Below are positions 36,295-44,533 of a stretch of DNA of 64,000 nt, piece after piece (position 1 is the first letter of the stretch; every line of letters starts with the position of its first letter). Made by a program: the position numbers and the translations under genes. The notes under the pieces are model-generated. The model saw only the letters and a program-made list of their open reading frames with translations. It ran no database searches and was not told the origin of the DNA. Source of the stretch: Thermaurantiacus tibetensis (GTDB lineage: Bacteria > Pseudomonadota > Alphaproteobacteria > Sphingomonadales > Sphingomonadaceae); assembly GCF_015354055.1 (NCBI RefSeq), contig NZ_JACHTM010000002.1, positions 62,001-126,000 of the forward strand, given 5' to 3'.

Positions 36295-37299
36295 TCAGTA
36301 GTCCTCGAGAACCTGGTCGGGCGGCCGGTGGCCGTCGGCGAACACGCGGATGTTGGTGATGACCTTTTCGCCCATCTCCTGCCGCGCCTCGAAGGTGGCC
36401 GAGCCCATGTGCGGCAGCAGCACCACGTCGGGGCGGCCGAGGAGCCCGGGGTGGATCGCCGGCTCGTGCTCGAACACGTCCAGCCCGGCGCCGGCGATGT
36501 GCCCGGCCTCGAGGGCGGCGACGAGCGCTGCCTCGTCGATGAGCGTACCGCGCGCGACGTTGATGAGGAAGGCGTGGCGCTGCATGAGCTTCAGGCGCCT
36601 GGCGTCGATGATGTGGTGCGTCTCGGGCGTCTCGGGGCAGTTGAGCGACACGATGTCGACCCGGGCCAGCATCGCGTCGAGGGTCGGCCACCAGGTGGCC
36701 TCGAGCGGGCCCTCGACCGCCTTCGGCAGCCGGTTGCGGTTGTGGTAGTGGATGGAGAGGCCGAAGGCCCGCGCGCGCGCCGCCACCGCCTGGCCGATCC
36801 GCCCCATGCCGACGATGCCGAGCCGCTTGCCGGTGATGCGGTGGCCGAGCATGCCGGTCGGCGACCAGCCGGTCCAGCTGCCGTCGCGGATGATCCGCTC
36901 GCCCTCGGCAATCCGCCGCGGCACGGCAAGGATGAGCGCCATCACGAGGTCGGCGGTGTCGTCGGTGAGGACGCCCGGCGTGTTGGTGACGGTGATGCCC
37001 CGGGCGCGGGCGGCTGCGAGGTCGATGTGGTCCACCCCCACGCCGAAGTTGGCGATGAGCTTCAGCTGCGGTCCGGCTGCGGCGATGAGCCCGGCGTCGA
37101 TCGTGTCGGTGACGGTGGGGGCGAGCACCTCCGCCTCGGCGACGGCAGCAAGAAGCTCCTCGCGCGTCATCGGGTGGTCGTCGAGGTTCAGCGTCACGTC
37201 GAAGAGTTCGGCCATGCGCGTCTCGACCGCCTGCGGCAGCCGCCTCGTCACGATCACCCGCGGCTTGTGGTCGAACTTCGTGAAGCGCGGGGCAGCCAT
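36295..37299 (-). CDS. D-2-hydroxyacid dehydrogenase, glyoxylate/hydroxypyruvate reductase-like
   Basis: 334 residues. Seen: ANFGVGVDHIDLAAARARGI, the Rossmann loop GIVGMGRIGQAVAARARAFG, SLNCPETPETHHIID, and the catalytic triad: Arg in NVARGTLIDE, Glu in FEHEPAIH, His in LLPHMGSAT. The family reduces glyoxylate or hydroxypyruvate with NAD(P)H. The substrate is inferred only. It ends 18 bp before the patatin start, on the same strand. Confidence 0.9.
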   Translation of the reverse strand: MAAPRFTKFDHKPRVIVTRRLPQAVETRMAELFDVTLNLDDHPMTREELLAAVAEAEVLAPTVTDTIDAGLIAAAGPQLKLIANFGVGVDHIDLAAARARGITVTNTPGVLTDDTADLVMALILAVPRRIAEGERIIRDGSWTGWSPTGMLGHRITGKRLGIVGMGRIGQAVAARARAFGLSIHYHNRNRLPKAVEGPLEATWWPTLDAMLARVDIVSLNCPETPETHHIIDARRLKLMQRHAFLINVARGTLIDEAALVAALEAGHIAGAGLDVFEHEPAIHPGLLGRPDVVLLPHMGSATFEARQEMGEKVITNIRVFADGHRPPDQVLEDY

Positions 37300-37330
37300 G
37301 GGGCGGACGATAGGGGAGGCCCTTCCTCCC

Positions 37331-37360
37331 TTGCAAGCGCCGGCAGGGCCGGCCTATTCG
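37331..37360 (+). promoter_or_regulatory. possible promoter of the SH3/GGDEF pair
   Basis: TTGCAA (37331-37336), 18-bp spacer, TATTCG (37355-37360). Start of transcription would be near 37367, next to the in-frame GTG 37368 and 10 bp before ATG 37377, so the message would be leaderless or nearly so. Confidence 0.4.
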
Positions 37361-37376
37361 GCGCGCCGTGCGAGCC

Positions 37377-37958
37377 ATGCGGGTCATTCTCGCTCTCTTC
37401 CTCGCCCTCGCGCCCGGGCTTGCCGGTGCCAGGGCGCAGCCGGCGGGGGTGCAGCCGGGGGGCGCCGCAGGCGCGCCGGCGGGAGGCGCGGACCCGGCGA
37501 AGATGAGCCCCGATGCGCGCCGGAACCTCTCCGGCCTGCCGGTGCCGCGCTTCATGTCGCTCCGGGCCACGCGCGCCCACCTGCGCGCTGGCCCCGGCAC
37601 CGCCTACCCGGCGCGCTGGACGCTCCTGCGCCCCGACGGCCGGCCAGGCGTCCCGCTCGAGGTCATCGCCGAGTGGAACATCTGGCGGCAGGTGCGCGAT
37701 GCCGAGGGCGAGACCGGCTGGGTCGACCGGGCGATGCTGTCGACCGAGCGGACCTTCCTCGTCACTGGCGAAACGCGCACGCTCCATGCCCGGCCCGACC
37801 TCGCCGCGCCACCGGTGTGGCGGGCCGCGCCCGGCGTGGTCGGCCGGATCGTGACCTGCGCCGAGCGCTGGTGCCGGATCGAGGTGGAGGGGCGGTCGGG
37901 GTGGATCCTGCGCGAGCAGGGGTTCGGAACCTACGCCGGCGAGGCGGTCGGCGGGTGA
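37377..37958 (+). CDS. secreted SH3-like domain protein
   Basis: 193 residues. The signal peptide is VILALFLALAPGLAGARAQ. Two bacterial SH3-like (SH3_4) units follow. The first has SLRATRAHLRAGPGTAYPARW and WRQVRDAEGETGWVDRAML; the second has RTLHARPDLAAPPVWRAAPGVVGRIV and CRIEVEGRSGWILREQ. Such domains usually bind cell-wall material in the periplasm. GTG 37368 is an alternative start. The stop overlaps the next gene's start (GTGA). Confidence 0.82.
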   Translation: MRVILALFLALAPGLAGARAQPAGVQPGGAAGAPAGGADPAKMSPDARRNLSGLPVPRFMSLRATRAHLRAGPGTAYPARWTLLRPDGRPGVPLEVIAEWNIWRQVRDAEGETGWVDRAMLSTERTFLVTGETRTLHARPDLAAPPVWRAAPGVVGRIVTCAERWCRIEVEGRSGWILREQGFGTYAGEAVGG

Positions 37959-38488
37959 GCCGGCTCGCCTGGGCGCTCGCCGCCACCGGCTGGGCCATGG
38001 CCGCGGCGGCGCTCGCGGCCGCCGGCCGGGCGCGGCGCACGGCAGAGACCGACCCGCTCACCGGGCTTCCCAACCGGCGCGGACTCGCCCGGGCGTGGCA
38101 GCGGGCGCGAGGGGACGCCTCGCTCCACTTCCTCGACCTTTCGGGCTTCCGGGCGGTCAACGGGGCACACGGGCACGCGGTCGGAGACCGGGTGCTTGCC
38201 GAGGTGGCGCGCCGGCTTGCCGCCGCGCTCCCCGCCGGGGCCATGCTCGCCCGGCACGGCGGCGACGAGTTCGTGGTGCTTGCCCCCCCGGAAGCCGACC
38301 CGGCGCCGGCGCTCGCGGCCGCGCTTGCCGCGCCGGTGCGACTTCCCGACGGCGGTTCCGTCACGCTGGGGCTCTGGCTCGGCGCGGCGCCTGCCGGCAG
38401 CGGAAGCCTCGAGCGCGCCCTTGCCGCAGCGGTCGCCGACATGCGTCGCCGCCGGCTGGCCGCTTCAGCACCCGTTCAAGCCGCCTGA
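37955..38488 (+). CDS. small membrane-anchored GGDEF diguanylate cyclase
   Basis: 177 residues. One membrane helix (about residues 4-27) is followed directly by a GGDEF domain: DPLTGLPNRRGL, LDLSGFRAVNGAHGHAVGD (metal Asp and guanine-binding Asn/Asp kept, second Asp of DxD replaced by Ser), and an intact RHGGDEFVV. No RxxD inhibitory site precedes GGDEF, and the usual DxALYxAK end is eroded. It is probably active in making c-di-GMP, without product inhibition. GTG start inside the SH3 gene's stop, so the two are coupled; a cell-wall sensor controlling c-di-GMP is a reasonable guess. Confidence 0.8.
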   Translation: MSRLAWALAATGWAMAAAALAAAGRARRTAETDPLTGLPNRRGLARAWQRARGDASLHFLDLSGFRAVNGAHGHAVGDRVLAEVARRLAAALPAGAMLARHGGDEFVVLAPPEADPAPALAAALAAPVRLPDGGSVTLGLWLGAAPAGSGSLERALAAAVADMRRRRLAASAPVQAA

Positions 38489-38502
38489 CCGAGACTTGGG
38501 CC

Positions 38503-39516
38503 ATGTCTCGCCAGGCTCTCGCCGCGCTTGTGCTTGGCACGCTCCTCGCGGTTCCCGCCGCGGCGACCGGCCCGTGGGACCACGCTGACCGCTGGGGGGC
38601 GGGCGGCTGGCAGAACGGCCGGGTCTACCCCTCCGCGGCGGACTGGTGGGGCCGGCCGGCACCTGCCCTCTCCGCCTTCATGGCCCCTCTTGCCGGCTAC
38701 GGCCGCTGGGTGGCGCACCCCGGCCTCGGCCGGGTGTGGCTGCCGCGCGTGGGCCACGGCTGGCAGCCCTACCGCTTCGGTCACTGGATCCGTCATGCGC
38801 GCTGGGGCTGGACCTGGCAGGCCGACGAGCCGTTCGGCTGGGTCGTCTTCCACTACGGCCGCTGGGGCTTCGACCCGCGGCTCGGCTGGTTCTGGGTGCC
38901 GGGCACTGCGTTCGCGCCGCACTGGGCGGATGTCCGCTGGTCAGCCCGCTGGCACGCCTGGGCGCCGCTGCCGCCGCCGGGCTGGGCCGGCGGGGGGAGC
39001 TGGACCTGGGGGCCGCGCGGCTGGGACTTCGGCTACCCCGGCTGGGTCCACGCCCCGCGCGGGGCCGCCTTTCGGCCCGGCTGGCAGCCGGCGCCCCGCC
39101 CGCCCCGGGCCGCATTCGAGCGGATGACGCCCAACGCGCCGCTGCCGGTGGCGGCCACGCCTCCGGCCGCCCTCCTGCCGGACCGCGCCCCCGCCTGGTC
39201 CGACTCCGCGCCCGCGCGGGAACCGGCACGCCTGCAGGGCGGCCGCGAGGGCTGGGCCCGTCCCGTGCCCCCGGCGCGCGTCACGAACGGCTGGCCCGAG
39301 GCCGGCGGGATCGCCGATACCGAAGCACCGAACCGCCCCGGGCTGGCGACCCCGCAGCCGCTGCCAGCCCCCGCCCCGTCCGCGGCGCCCCCCGTGGCCG
39401 CGCCCGCCCCGGGCTGGGCCGCGCGGCCGCCGGCCGCGCGCACACCGGAGATGTACCGGCCCTCTCCCGGGCTGCGCGGCGGCTTCGAGGAGGGAGCGGG
39501 CGCGAACGAACCCTGA
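38503..39516 (+). CDS. Trp-rich secreted DUF6600-type protein
   Basis: 337 residues. It has a signal peptide (ALAALVLGTLLAVPAAA), then about 160 residues packed with Trp and aromatic repeats: GYGRWVAHPGLGRVWLPRV, GWQPYRFGHWI, GWTWQADEPFGWVVFHYGRWGFD, GWFWVPG. This is the DUF6600 / YXWGxW-like pattern. The C-terminal 170 residues are Pro/Ala-rich and low in complexity. The function of the family is unknown; the form suggests an envelope or matrix protein. ATG 38503 lies 14 bp after the GGDEF gene. Confidence 0.8.
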   Translation: MSRQALAALVLGTLLAVPAAATGPWDHADRWGAGGWQNGRVYPSAADWWGRPAPALSAFMAPLAGYGRWVAHPGLGRVWLPRVGHGWQPYRFGHWIRHARWGWTWQADEPFGWVVFHYGRWGFDPRLGWFWVPGTAFAPHWADVRWSARWHAWAPLPPPGWAGGGSWTWGPRGWDFGYPGWVHAPRGAAFRPGWQPAPRPPRAAFERMTPNAPLPVAATPPAALLPDRAPAWSDSAPAREPARLQGGREGWARPVPPARVTNGWPEAGGIADTEAPNRPGLATPQPLPAPAPSAAPPVAAPAPGWAARPPAARTPEMYRPSPGLRGGFEEGAGANEP

Positions 39517-39554
39517 AGGGCCAGTCCCGCCACGCAGGCGCCTTTCTCCGCATC

Positions 39555-39582
39555 TTGCTCTGCATTGCAGGCTTGTGATAAT
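39555..39582 (+). promoter_or_regulatory. sigma70-type promoter of the second PEP-CTERM gene
   Basis: TTGCTC (39555-39560), 16-bp spacer, GATAAT (39577-39582) preceded by an extended TGT. The start would be near 39589, with GGGGAAAAG before ATG 39615. No sigma54 element or CTGTC-N9-GACAG site is found here, in contrast to the first PEP-CTERM gene. Confidence 0.5.
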
Positions 39583-39614
39583 TCGAGCTTGGCGACTCGT
39601 CGGGGAAAAGCGGC

Positions 39615-40292
39615 ATGGGCAAGGCTTCTGGAGCGGTCGGCTGGATGCTTGGTGCCGCCATCGCGCTCGCGCACCCGGTTGAGGCCGGCGTGCACATGAT
39701 CACCTGGACTCCGTCAGGAAGCGAGACGCTCGAGGTGCGGATCGGCGGCCTCGCCCCCGGCGACCCGGTGGACGTGACGACAAGCTTCGTCTGGCAGTGG
39801 GCGAGCTACTGGTGGGAGGACCGGTTCGAAGACGGCTGGGTGCTCTGGGGCAATGACTATTTCGGCGGTGACGGCTTTGACCTGCTGCCCGGCCAGCCGG
39901 TGTGGCGAAGCCTCGTGCTCGAAACCTCCGGCTACGGCAGCGGAGTGATTCTCGGCGCGTCGCTCGGCGCTTACCTCAGCCGAAGCGCCGACGAGGCGTT
40001 GCTCACCCTGCGGTGGCGCAGCCGCGCGCGCGATGTCTGCGACTCCATCCCCGAGCGGCGGCGCGTGAGCTTCGCCACCTGCGGCGCCACCTTCTGGCCC
40101 GGGCCGGAGGAGCTCTGGAGTCAGATCGACATCATGACGGGAAGTTCGCCTTCGTTCGTCGAGGTGCGGACCCTTCCGTGGACGGGCCCGGCACTGCCCG
40201 AGCCGGCGACCTGGGCGATGCTGGTGGCGGGCTTCGGCCTGGTGGGCGGGGTGTTGCGGCGCCCGAGGCGGAGGACGGCTGCCGTCGCCTGA
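39615..40292 (+). CDS. PEP-CTERM sorting domain protein
   Basis: 225 residues. The N-terminal hydrophobic segment (about residues 8-24) serves as signal peptide. The body is beta-rich and aromatic (TTSFVWQWASYWWEDRF) with two Cys that could pair, and no enzyme motif. The C-terminus is the sorting tag PEPATWAM, then a hydrophobic stretch, then RRPRRR. Predicted exosortase (XrtA) substrate. The tag is almost identical to that of the protein at 3802 although the bodies differ. A circularly permuted ATP-grasp gene follows 40 bp later. Confidence 0.88.
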   Translation: MGKASGAVGWMLGAAIALAHPVEAGVHMITWTPSGSETLEVRIGGLAPGDPVDVTTSFVWQWASYWWEDRFEDGWVLWGNDYFGGDGFDLLPGQPVWRSLVLETSGYGSGVILGASLGAYLSRSADEALLTLRWRSRARDVCDSIPERRRVSFATCGATFWPGPEELWSQIDIMTGSSPSFVEVRTLPWTGPALPEPATWAMLVAGFGLVGGVLRRPRRRTAAVA

Positions 40293-40332
40293 GGCTTGCG
40301 CGCCGCCCGCCGCCCCGGCACAGTCGCGTGCA

Positions 40333-41811
40333 GTGGGTGCGGCGTTCGACGAGATGTTCGGCCACGGGGGCTATCCGGAGCGGGTGGACCCGCAGGCGGT
40401 TCGGCCCGCCTACGCCCAGGTGGCCGCCTGGCTCGCTGCCTCGAGCCAGGAGCTGCTCGAGACCCGCCGCCGCCAGGCCGAGCTCTTCTTCCGCCGGATC
40501 GGCATCACCTTTGCCGTCTACGGCGACCCGGATGCCGACGAGCGGCTGATCCCCTTCGACATCATTCCCCGGATCATCTCGGCGGAAGAGTGGGCGGTCG
40601 TCGAGGAGGGGCTGAAGCAGCGGGTCGCGGCGCTCAATGCCTTCTGCGCCGACGTCTACGGCGCCCGCGAGATCCTGCGGGCTGGCGTGTTGCCCGAGGA
40701 CCTGGTGTTCGCGAACCCGCAGTTCTGTCTCCACCAGCTCGGCTTCCGCCCGGCCGGCGGCGTCTGGGTGCACATTGCGGGCATCGACCTCGTCCGCACC
40801 GGCCCGGGCGAGTTCCTCGTCCTCGAGGACAATGCGCGCACCCCCTCGGGCGTCTCCTACATGCTCGAGAACCGCGAGGTGATGCTGCGGCTCGTGCCCG
40901 AGCTCATCACCGGCGAGACGGACGAGGGCGGCGTGCGCCCCGTCGAGACCTACCCCGAGCAGCTCTATGCCACGCTCCGCTCGGTCGCCCCGCCCGGGTG
41001 CCGCGGGGAGCCGACGGTGGCGCTCCTGACCCCCGGCCTCCACAACAGCGCGTACTACGAGCACAGCTTCCTCGCCGACAAGATGGGGGTGGAGCTGGTC
41101 GAGGGTTCCGACCTCTTCGTCCACGATGATGTGCTCTACATGCGCACGACCGCCGGCCCGGCCCGCGTGGACGTGCTCTACCGGCGGGTGGACGACGCCT
41201 TCCTCGACCCGCTGGTCTTCCGGCCCGACTCGCTTCTCGGCATCCCCGGCCTGGTCCGCGCCTGCCACGCCGGCAACCTCACCCTCGCCAACGCGATCGG
41301 TACCGGCATCGCCGACGACAAGGCGATCTACAGCTACATGCCCGAGATCGTCCGCTTCTACACCGGCCGTGATCCCATCCTCCCCAACGTGCCGACCTGG
41401 CGCTGCCGGGAGCCCGAGGCACTGGCCGAGGTGCTCGACCGCCTGCCCGAGCTCGTCGTGAAGGAAGTGGACGGCTCGGGCGGCTACGGCATGCTGGTCG
41501 GCCCGCACGCGACTGCCGCCGAGGTGGAGGCCTTCCGCGCGAAGCTTCGGGCCGATCCGGCGAAGTTCATCGCCCAGCCGACGCTTGCCCTCTCCACCTG
41601 CCCGACGCTGACCGATGCCGGCATCGCGCCGCGCCATGTCGATCTGCGCCCCTTCATCCTGACTGGCGCGCACGGCGTTACCGTGATCCCGGGCGGGCTC
41701 ACGCGGGTCGCCATGCGGGAAGGCTCGCTCGTCGTGAACTCGAGCCAGGGCGGCGGCACCAAGGACACCTGGGTGCTCGGGCCCGGCACCGATGCCCGGG
41801 CTTCCTCCTGA
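40333..41811 (+). CDS. circularly permuted ATP-grasp protein
   Basis: 492 residues, type 2 circularly permuted ATP-grasp (DUF404/407-like). Seen: FDIIPRIISAEEWAVVEEGLKQRV, FLVLEDNARTPSGVSYMLENREVM (metal/ATP residues), ALLTPGLHNSAYYEHSFLADKMG, LVEGSDLFVHDDVLYM, and VVKEVDGSGGYGMLVGP. Such enzymes are predicted amide-bond ligases. First gene of an operon with the alpha-E, transglutaminase and Anbu genes, described by comparative genomics as a predicted peptide-tagging or peptide-synthesis system. GTG start; the stop and next ATG share one base (TGATG). Confidence 0.93.
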   Translation: MGAAFDEMFGHGGYPERVDPQAVRPAYAQVAAWLAASSQELLETRRRQAELFFRRIGITFAVYGDPDADERLIPFDIIPRIISAEEWAVVEEGLKQRVAALNAFCADVYGAREILRAGVLPEDLVFANPQFCLHQLGFRPAGGVWVHIAGIDLVRTGPGEFLVLEDNARTPSGVSYMLENREVMLRLVPELITGETDEGGVRPVETYPEQLYATLRSVAPPGCRGEPTVALLTPGLHNSAYYEHSFLADKMGVELVEGSDLFVHDDVLYMRTTAGPARVDVLYRRVDDAFLDPLVFRPDSLLGIPGLVRACHAGNLTLANAIGTGIADDKAIYSYMPEIVRFYTGRDPILPNVPTWRCREPEALAEVLDRLPELVVKEVDGSGGYGMLVGPHATAAEVEAFRAKLRADPAKFIAQPTLALSTCPTLTDAGIAPRHVDLRPFILTGAHGVTVIPGGLTRVAMREGSLVVNSSQGGGTKDTWVLGPGTDARASS

Positions 41812-42752
41812 TGCTCTCGCGCAACGCCGCCAACCTCTACTGGCTCGGCCGTTACGTCGAGCGCGCGGACTATCTGTGCCGGCTGCTCGATGCCACCATC
41901 CGCCTGGCAGCCCTTCCGGCCACCCACGGCGGCGCCGGCACGGCGTGGGAGGCGGCGATCCTGTCGGCAAGCGCCGCCGAGGCCTTCGCATCCACCGGGC
42001 GGCGGATGACCGACACCGAGGTCTCCCGCTTCCTCGCCGTCGACCCGGCGAACCCGAGCTCCATCCGCTGCTGCCTCGAGCGCGCCCGCACCAACGCCCG
42101 TGCGCTGCGGACTGCGCTCACCGCCGAGACCTGGGAGGCCATCAACGCCGCCTGGCTCGAGGTGCAGCGGTTCGGCACGAGCGTGGGCGAGACCCTGACG
42201 CTCATGCGCCTCGTCGAGACAGTGAAGCAGTCCCTCCTCGCCTTCGACGGTGCCGCCCACCGCAACCAGCTGCGGGAGCCCACCTACTGGTTCATGCGGC
42301 TCGGCACCTCGATCGAGCGGGCCGACAACACCGCCCGCCTGCTCGACCAGAAGTATCACATTCTCCTGCCGCGAACCGAGCCCGTCGGCGGCAGCCTCGA
42401 CTACTTCCAGTGGACCACCATCCTGCGCACCGTCTCGGCGCTCACCGCCTACCGCTGGGTCTACCGCGATGCGGTCAAGCCCTGGCTCGTGGCCGACCTT
42501 CTCATCCTCCGGAAGGCCATGCCACGCTCGCTCGCCGCCTGCTACGAGGACGCGGTCTTCTACCTCGACCGGCTCGCGCTCGACCGCGGCCGGCAGGGCC
42601 CCGCCAACCGGCTCGCGGTTGCCGGGCTGAAGCGGCTGGAGGCGGAGACGATCGACACGCTCTTCCAGCGCGGACTCCACGAGTTCCTCCTCCAGTTCAT
42701 CGCGGACAACAATGCGCTGGGCGATGCGATCGCCGAACAGCATCTGTTCTAG
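41811..42752 (+). CDS. alpha-E domain protein
   Basis: 313 residues, all helical. It begins LSRNAANLYWLGRYVERADYLCRLLDA and has TNARALRTALTAETWEAINAAWLE, TYWFMRLGTSIERADNTARLLDQKYH and WTTILRTVSALTAYRW, the signature of the alpha-E (DUF403) family. The conserved Glu/Arg pairs are thought to form an active or binding site, but no reaction is established. Always found with the permuted ATP-grasp protein, as here. Confidence 0.92.
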   Translation: MLSRNAANLYWLGRYVERADYLCRLLDATIRLAALPATHGGAGTAWEAAILSASAAEAFASTGRRMTDTEVSRFLAVDPANPSSIRCCLERARTNARALRTALTAETWEAINAAWLEVQRFGTSVGETLTLMRLVETVKQSLLAFDGAAHRNQLREPTYWFMRLGTSIERADNTARLLDQKYHILLPRTEPVGGSLDYFQWTTILRTVSALTAYRWVYRDAVKPWLVADLLILRKAMPRSLAACYEDAVFYLDRLALDRGRQGPANRLAVAGLKRLEAETIDTLFQRGLHEFLLQFIADNNALGDAIAEQHLF

Positions 42753-42791
42753 CCTCTGGTGGCGGGCGGCGCGGACGGGCATGGGGCGGCC

Positions 42792-43661
42792 GTGCGACTC
42801 CTGATCGACCACCGCACCGTCTACCGCTACGAGGGGCCGGCCTCGGCCATCGTCCAGGTGCTGCGGCTGACCCCGCGGCCGGGCGACTCCCAGGCGATCC
42901 TGCGCTGGCGGGTGGACGTCGAGGCAGACGGCGCGATCAAGCCCTTCACCGACGCCCACGGCAACCTCGCGCACATGTTCTACGCCGATGCGCCGCTCGC
43001 CGAGCTCGCCATCCACGTCGAGGGCGAGGTGCTGACGACCGACCGCGCCGGAATCGTGGGCGCCGGCGAGGAGCTGGTTCCGCTCGGCGTCTATCTCCGC
43101 TCCACCCCGCTTACCACGCCTGACGCAGCGCTCGCTGCGTTTGCCCGCACCATCCAGCACGAGAGCCCGCTTTCGCAGGCACACATGCTCATGGAGAGCA
43201 TCCACCGGCGGATGGCCTTCGACCCCGACGTGACCCACCCGGCAACCGATGCCGCCACCGCCTTCCGGCTCGGCCGCGGGGTCTGCCAGGATCTCTCGCA
43301 GGTGATGGTCACGGCCGCGCGGCTCCTCGGAATCCCGGCGCGCTATGTTTCGGGGCACTATGCCGCCCCCGACCACCCGGAGCAGGAGGCGGCCCACGCC
43401 TGGGCCGAGCTCCACCTGCCCGGGCTTGGCTGGGTCGCGTTCGACCCCACCCATGGCATCTGCGCCGGCGAGGGCCATGTGCGGGTGGCCGTCGGCCTCG
43501 ACTCGCTCGATGCCGCTCCCGTGCGCGGCACCCGCCGCGGCGGCGGGGCCGAGCGCCTTTCCGTGCAGGTCCACGGACGCGCGGCCCCTGCGGCCCCACC
43601 TGCCGACGGCGCCGAGCCCGACCTCTTCGCCGGGCAGGAGCAGCAGGAGCAGCGGCAATGA
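42792..43661 (+). CDS. transglutaminase-like cysteine protease
   Basis: 289 residues. N-terminal beta domain with LLIDHRTVYRYEGPAS. The transglutaminase core has the catalytic Cys in GRGVCQDLSQVMVTAARLLGI, His in EAAHAWAELHLPG and Asp in FDPTHGIC. It probably cleaves or forms amide or isopeptide bonds in products of the ATP-grasp enzyme. I use GTG 42792, which gives the standard N-terminus; GTG 42759 adds 11 unrelated residues. The C-terminal tail is Gln/Ala-rich. Overlaps the Anbu gene by 4 bp. Confidence 0.9.
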   Translation: MRLLIDHRTVYRYEGPASAIVQVLRLTPRPGDSQAILRWRVDVEADGAIKPFTDAHGNLAHMFYADAPLAELAIHVEGEVLTTDRAGIVGAGEELVPLGVYLRSTPLTTPDAALAAFARTIQHESPLSQAHMLMESIHRRMAFDPDVTHPATDAATAFRLGRGVCQDLSQVMVTAARLLGIPARYVSGHYAAPDHPEQEAAHAWAELHLPGLGWVAFDPTHGICAGEGHVRVAVGLDSLDAAPVRGTRRGGGAERLSVQVHGRAAPAAPPADGAEPDLFAGQEQQEQRQ

Positions 43662-44404
43662 CCTACTGCGTCGGCCTCCTCGTCAAGGAAGGGCTGGTGA
43701 TGCTGGCGGACACTCGCACCAACGCCGGCATCGACAACATCTCCCTTTACCGCAAGCTCCGCGTGTTCGGCGAGGAAGGCAAGCGGATCGTCGCCATTGC
43801 GTCGGCCGGGTCGCTCTCGGTCACCCAGGCCGCCATCAACAAGCTGCGCGAGGGCGTGCGGATCCCGGGACGCGAGGGGCTCTTCTTCGTCGAGACCGCG
43901 CCCACCATGTTCCGCGTGGCCGAGGTGGTGGGCCATGCGCTGAAGCAGGCGCGCCACGAGATCGACGAGACGGTCGACAGCGAGGCGGTGCAGACCGGGG
44001 CCTCCTTCCTCGTCGGCGGGTCGATCGGCGGCGGCGCGCCCTCCCTCTTCCTGATCTACGGCGAGGGCAACTTCATCGAGTGCGGGATCGAGACCCCCTA
44101 TCTCCAGATCGGCGAGCTCAAGTACGGCAAGCCGATCCTCGACCGGCTCCTCCTCTACCGGACGCCACTCAAGGAGGCGCTGAAGCTCGGGATCCTGTCG
44201 ATGAATTCGACCATCAAGTCGAACCTGTCGGTGGGCCTGCCCGTGGACCTCCTCGTGCTGAAGCCCGGCCACTCGGCCGCCATCACCTTCCGGATCGAGG
44301 CCGGCGACCCCTATTACGAGGAGCTGGGCCTCAGGTGGCAGCTGGCGCTCCAGGAAGCCCTGGATTCGATCCCCGACCCGCCCTATCTCCCGGCCGACGG
44401 CTGA
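43658..44404 (+). CDS. Anbu proteasome-like peptidase
   Basis: 248 residues, Ntn-hydrolase related to HslV and proteasome beta subunits. After Met removal, Thr would be the N-terminal nucleophile (M-TYCVGLLV). The catalytic Asp is in LADTRTNAG and Lys in YRKLRVF. Also seen: ASAGSLSVTQAAINKL and FLVGGSIGGGAPSLFLIYGEGNFIE. Anbu forms open helical assemblies in the species studied. Last gene of the four-gene operon; no ATPase partner (HslU-like) is adjacent, as is usual for Anbu. ATG 43658 sits within the transglutaminase stop. Confidence 0.93.
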   Translation: MTYCVGLLVKEGLVMLADTRTNAGIDNISLYRKLRVFGEEGKRIVAIASAGSLSVTQAAINKLREGVRIPGREGLFFVETAPTMFRVAEVVGHALKQARHEIDETVDSEAVQTGASFLVGGSIGGGAPSLFLIYGEGNFIECGIETPYLQIGELKYGKPILDRLLLYRTPLKEALKLGILSMNSTIKSNLSVGLPVDLLVLKPGHSAAITFRIEAGDPYYEELGLRWQLALQEALDSIPDPPYLPADG

Positions 44405-44533
44405 GCTCTGTTGCCCGGCCGCCACAGGACGCTCGGGACTGCGCGCAAGGCCCCGTTGCGCCCCCGCTTCCCCGTTTCGGTTGCATGACAGGAGGCCTAG
44501 TCTTCCCCCTCGACTTCGAGAGGGGTGCCAACC

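Noticed and set aside
39480-39614. Sigma54 promoter before the second PEP-CTERM gene
   Set aside because: A TTGCA occurs at 39565-39569, but the GG of the -24 element is missing at the required distance and no CTGTC-N9-GACAG element is present.
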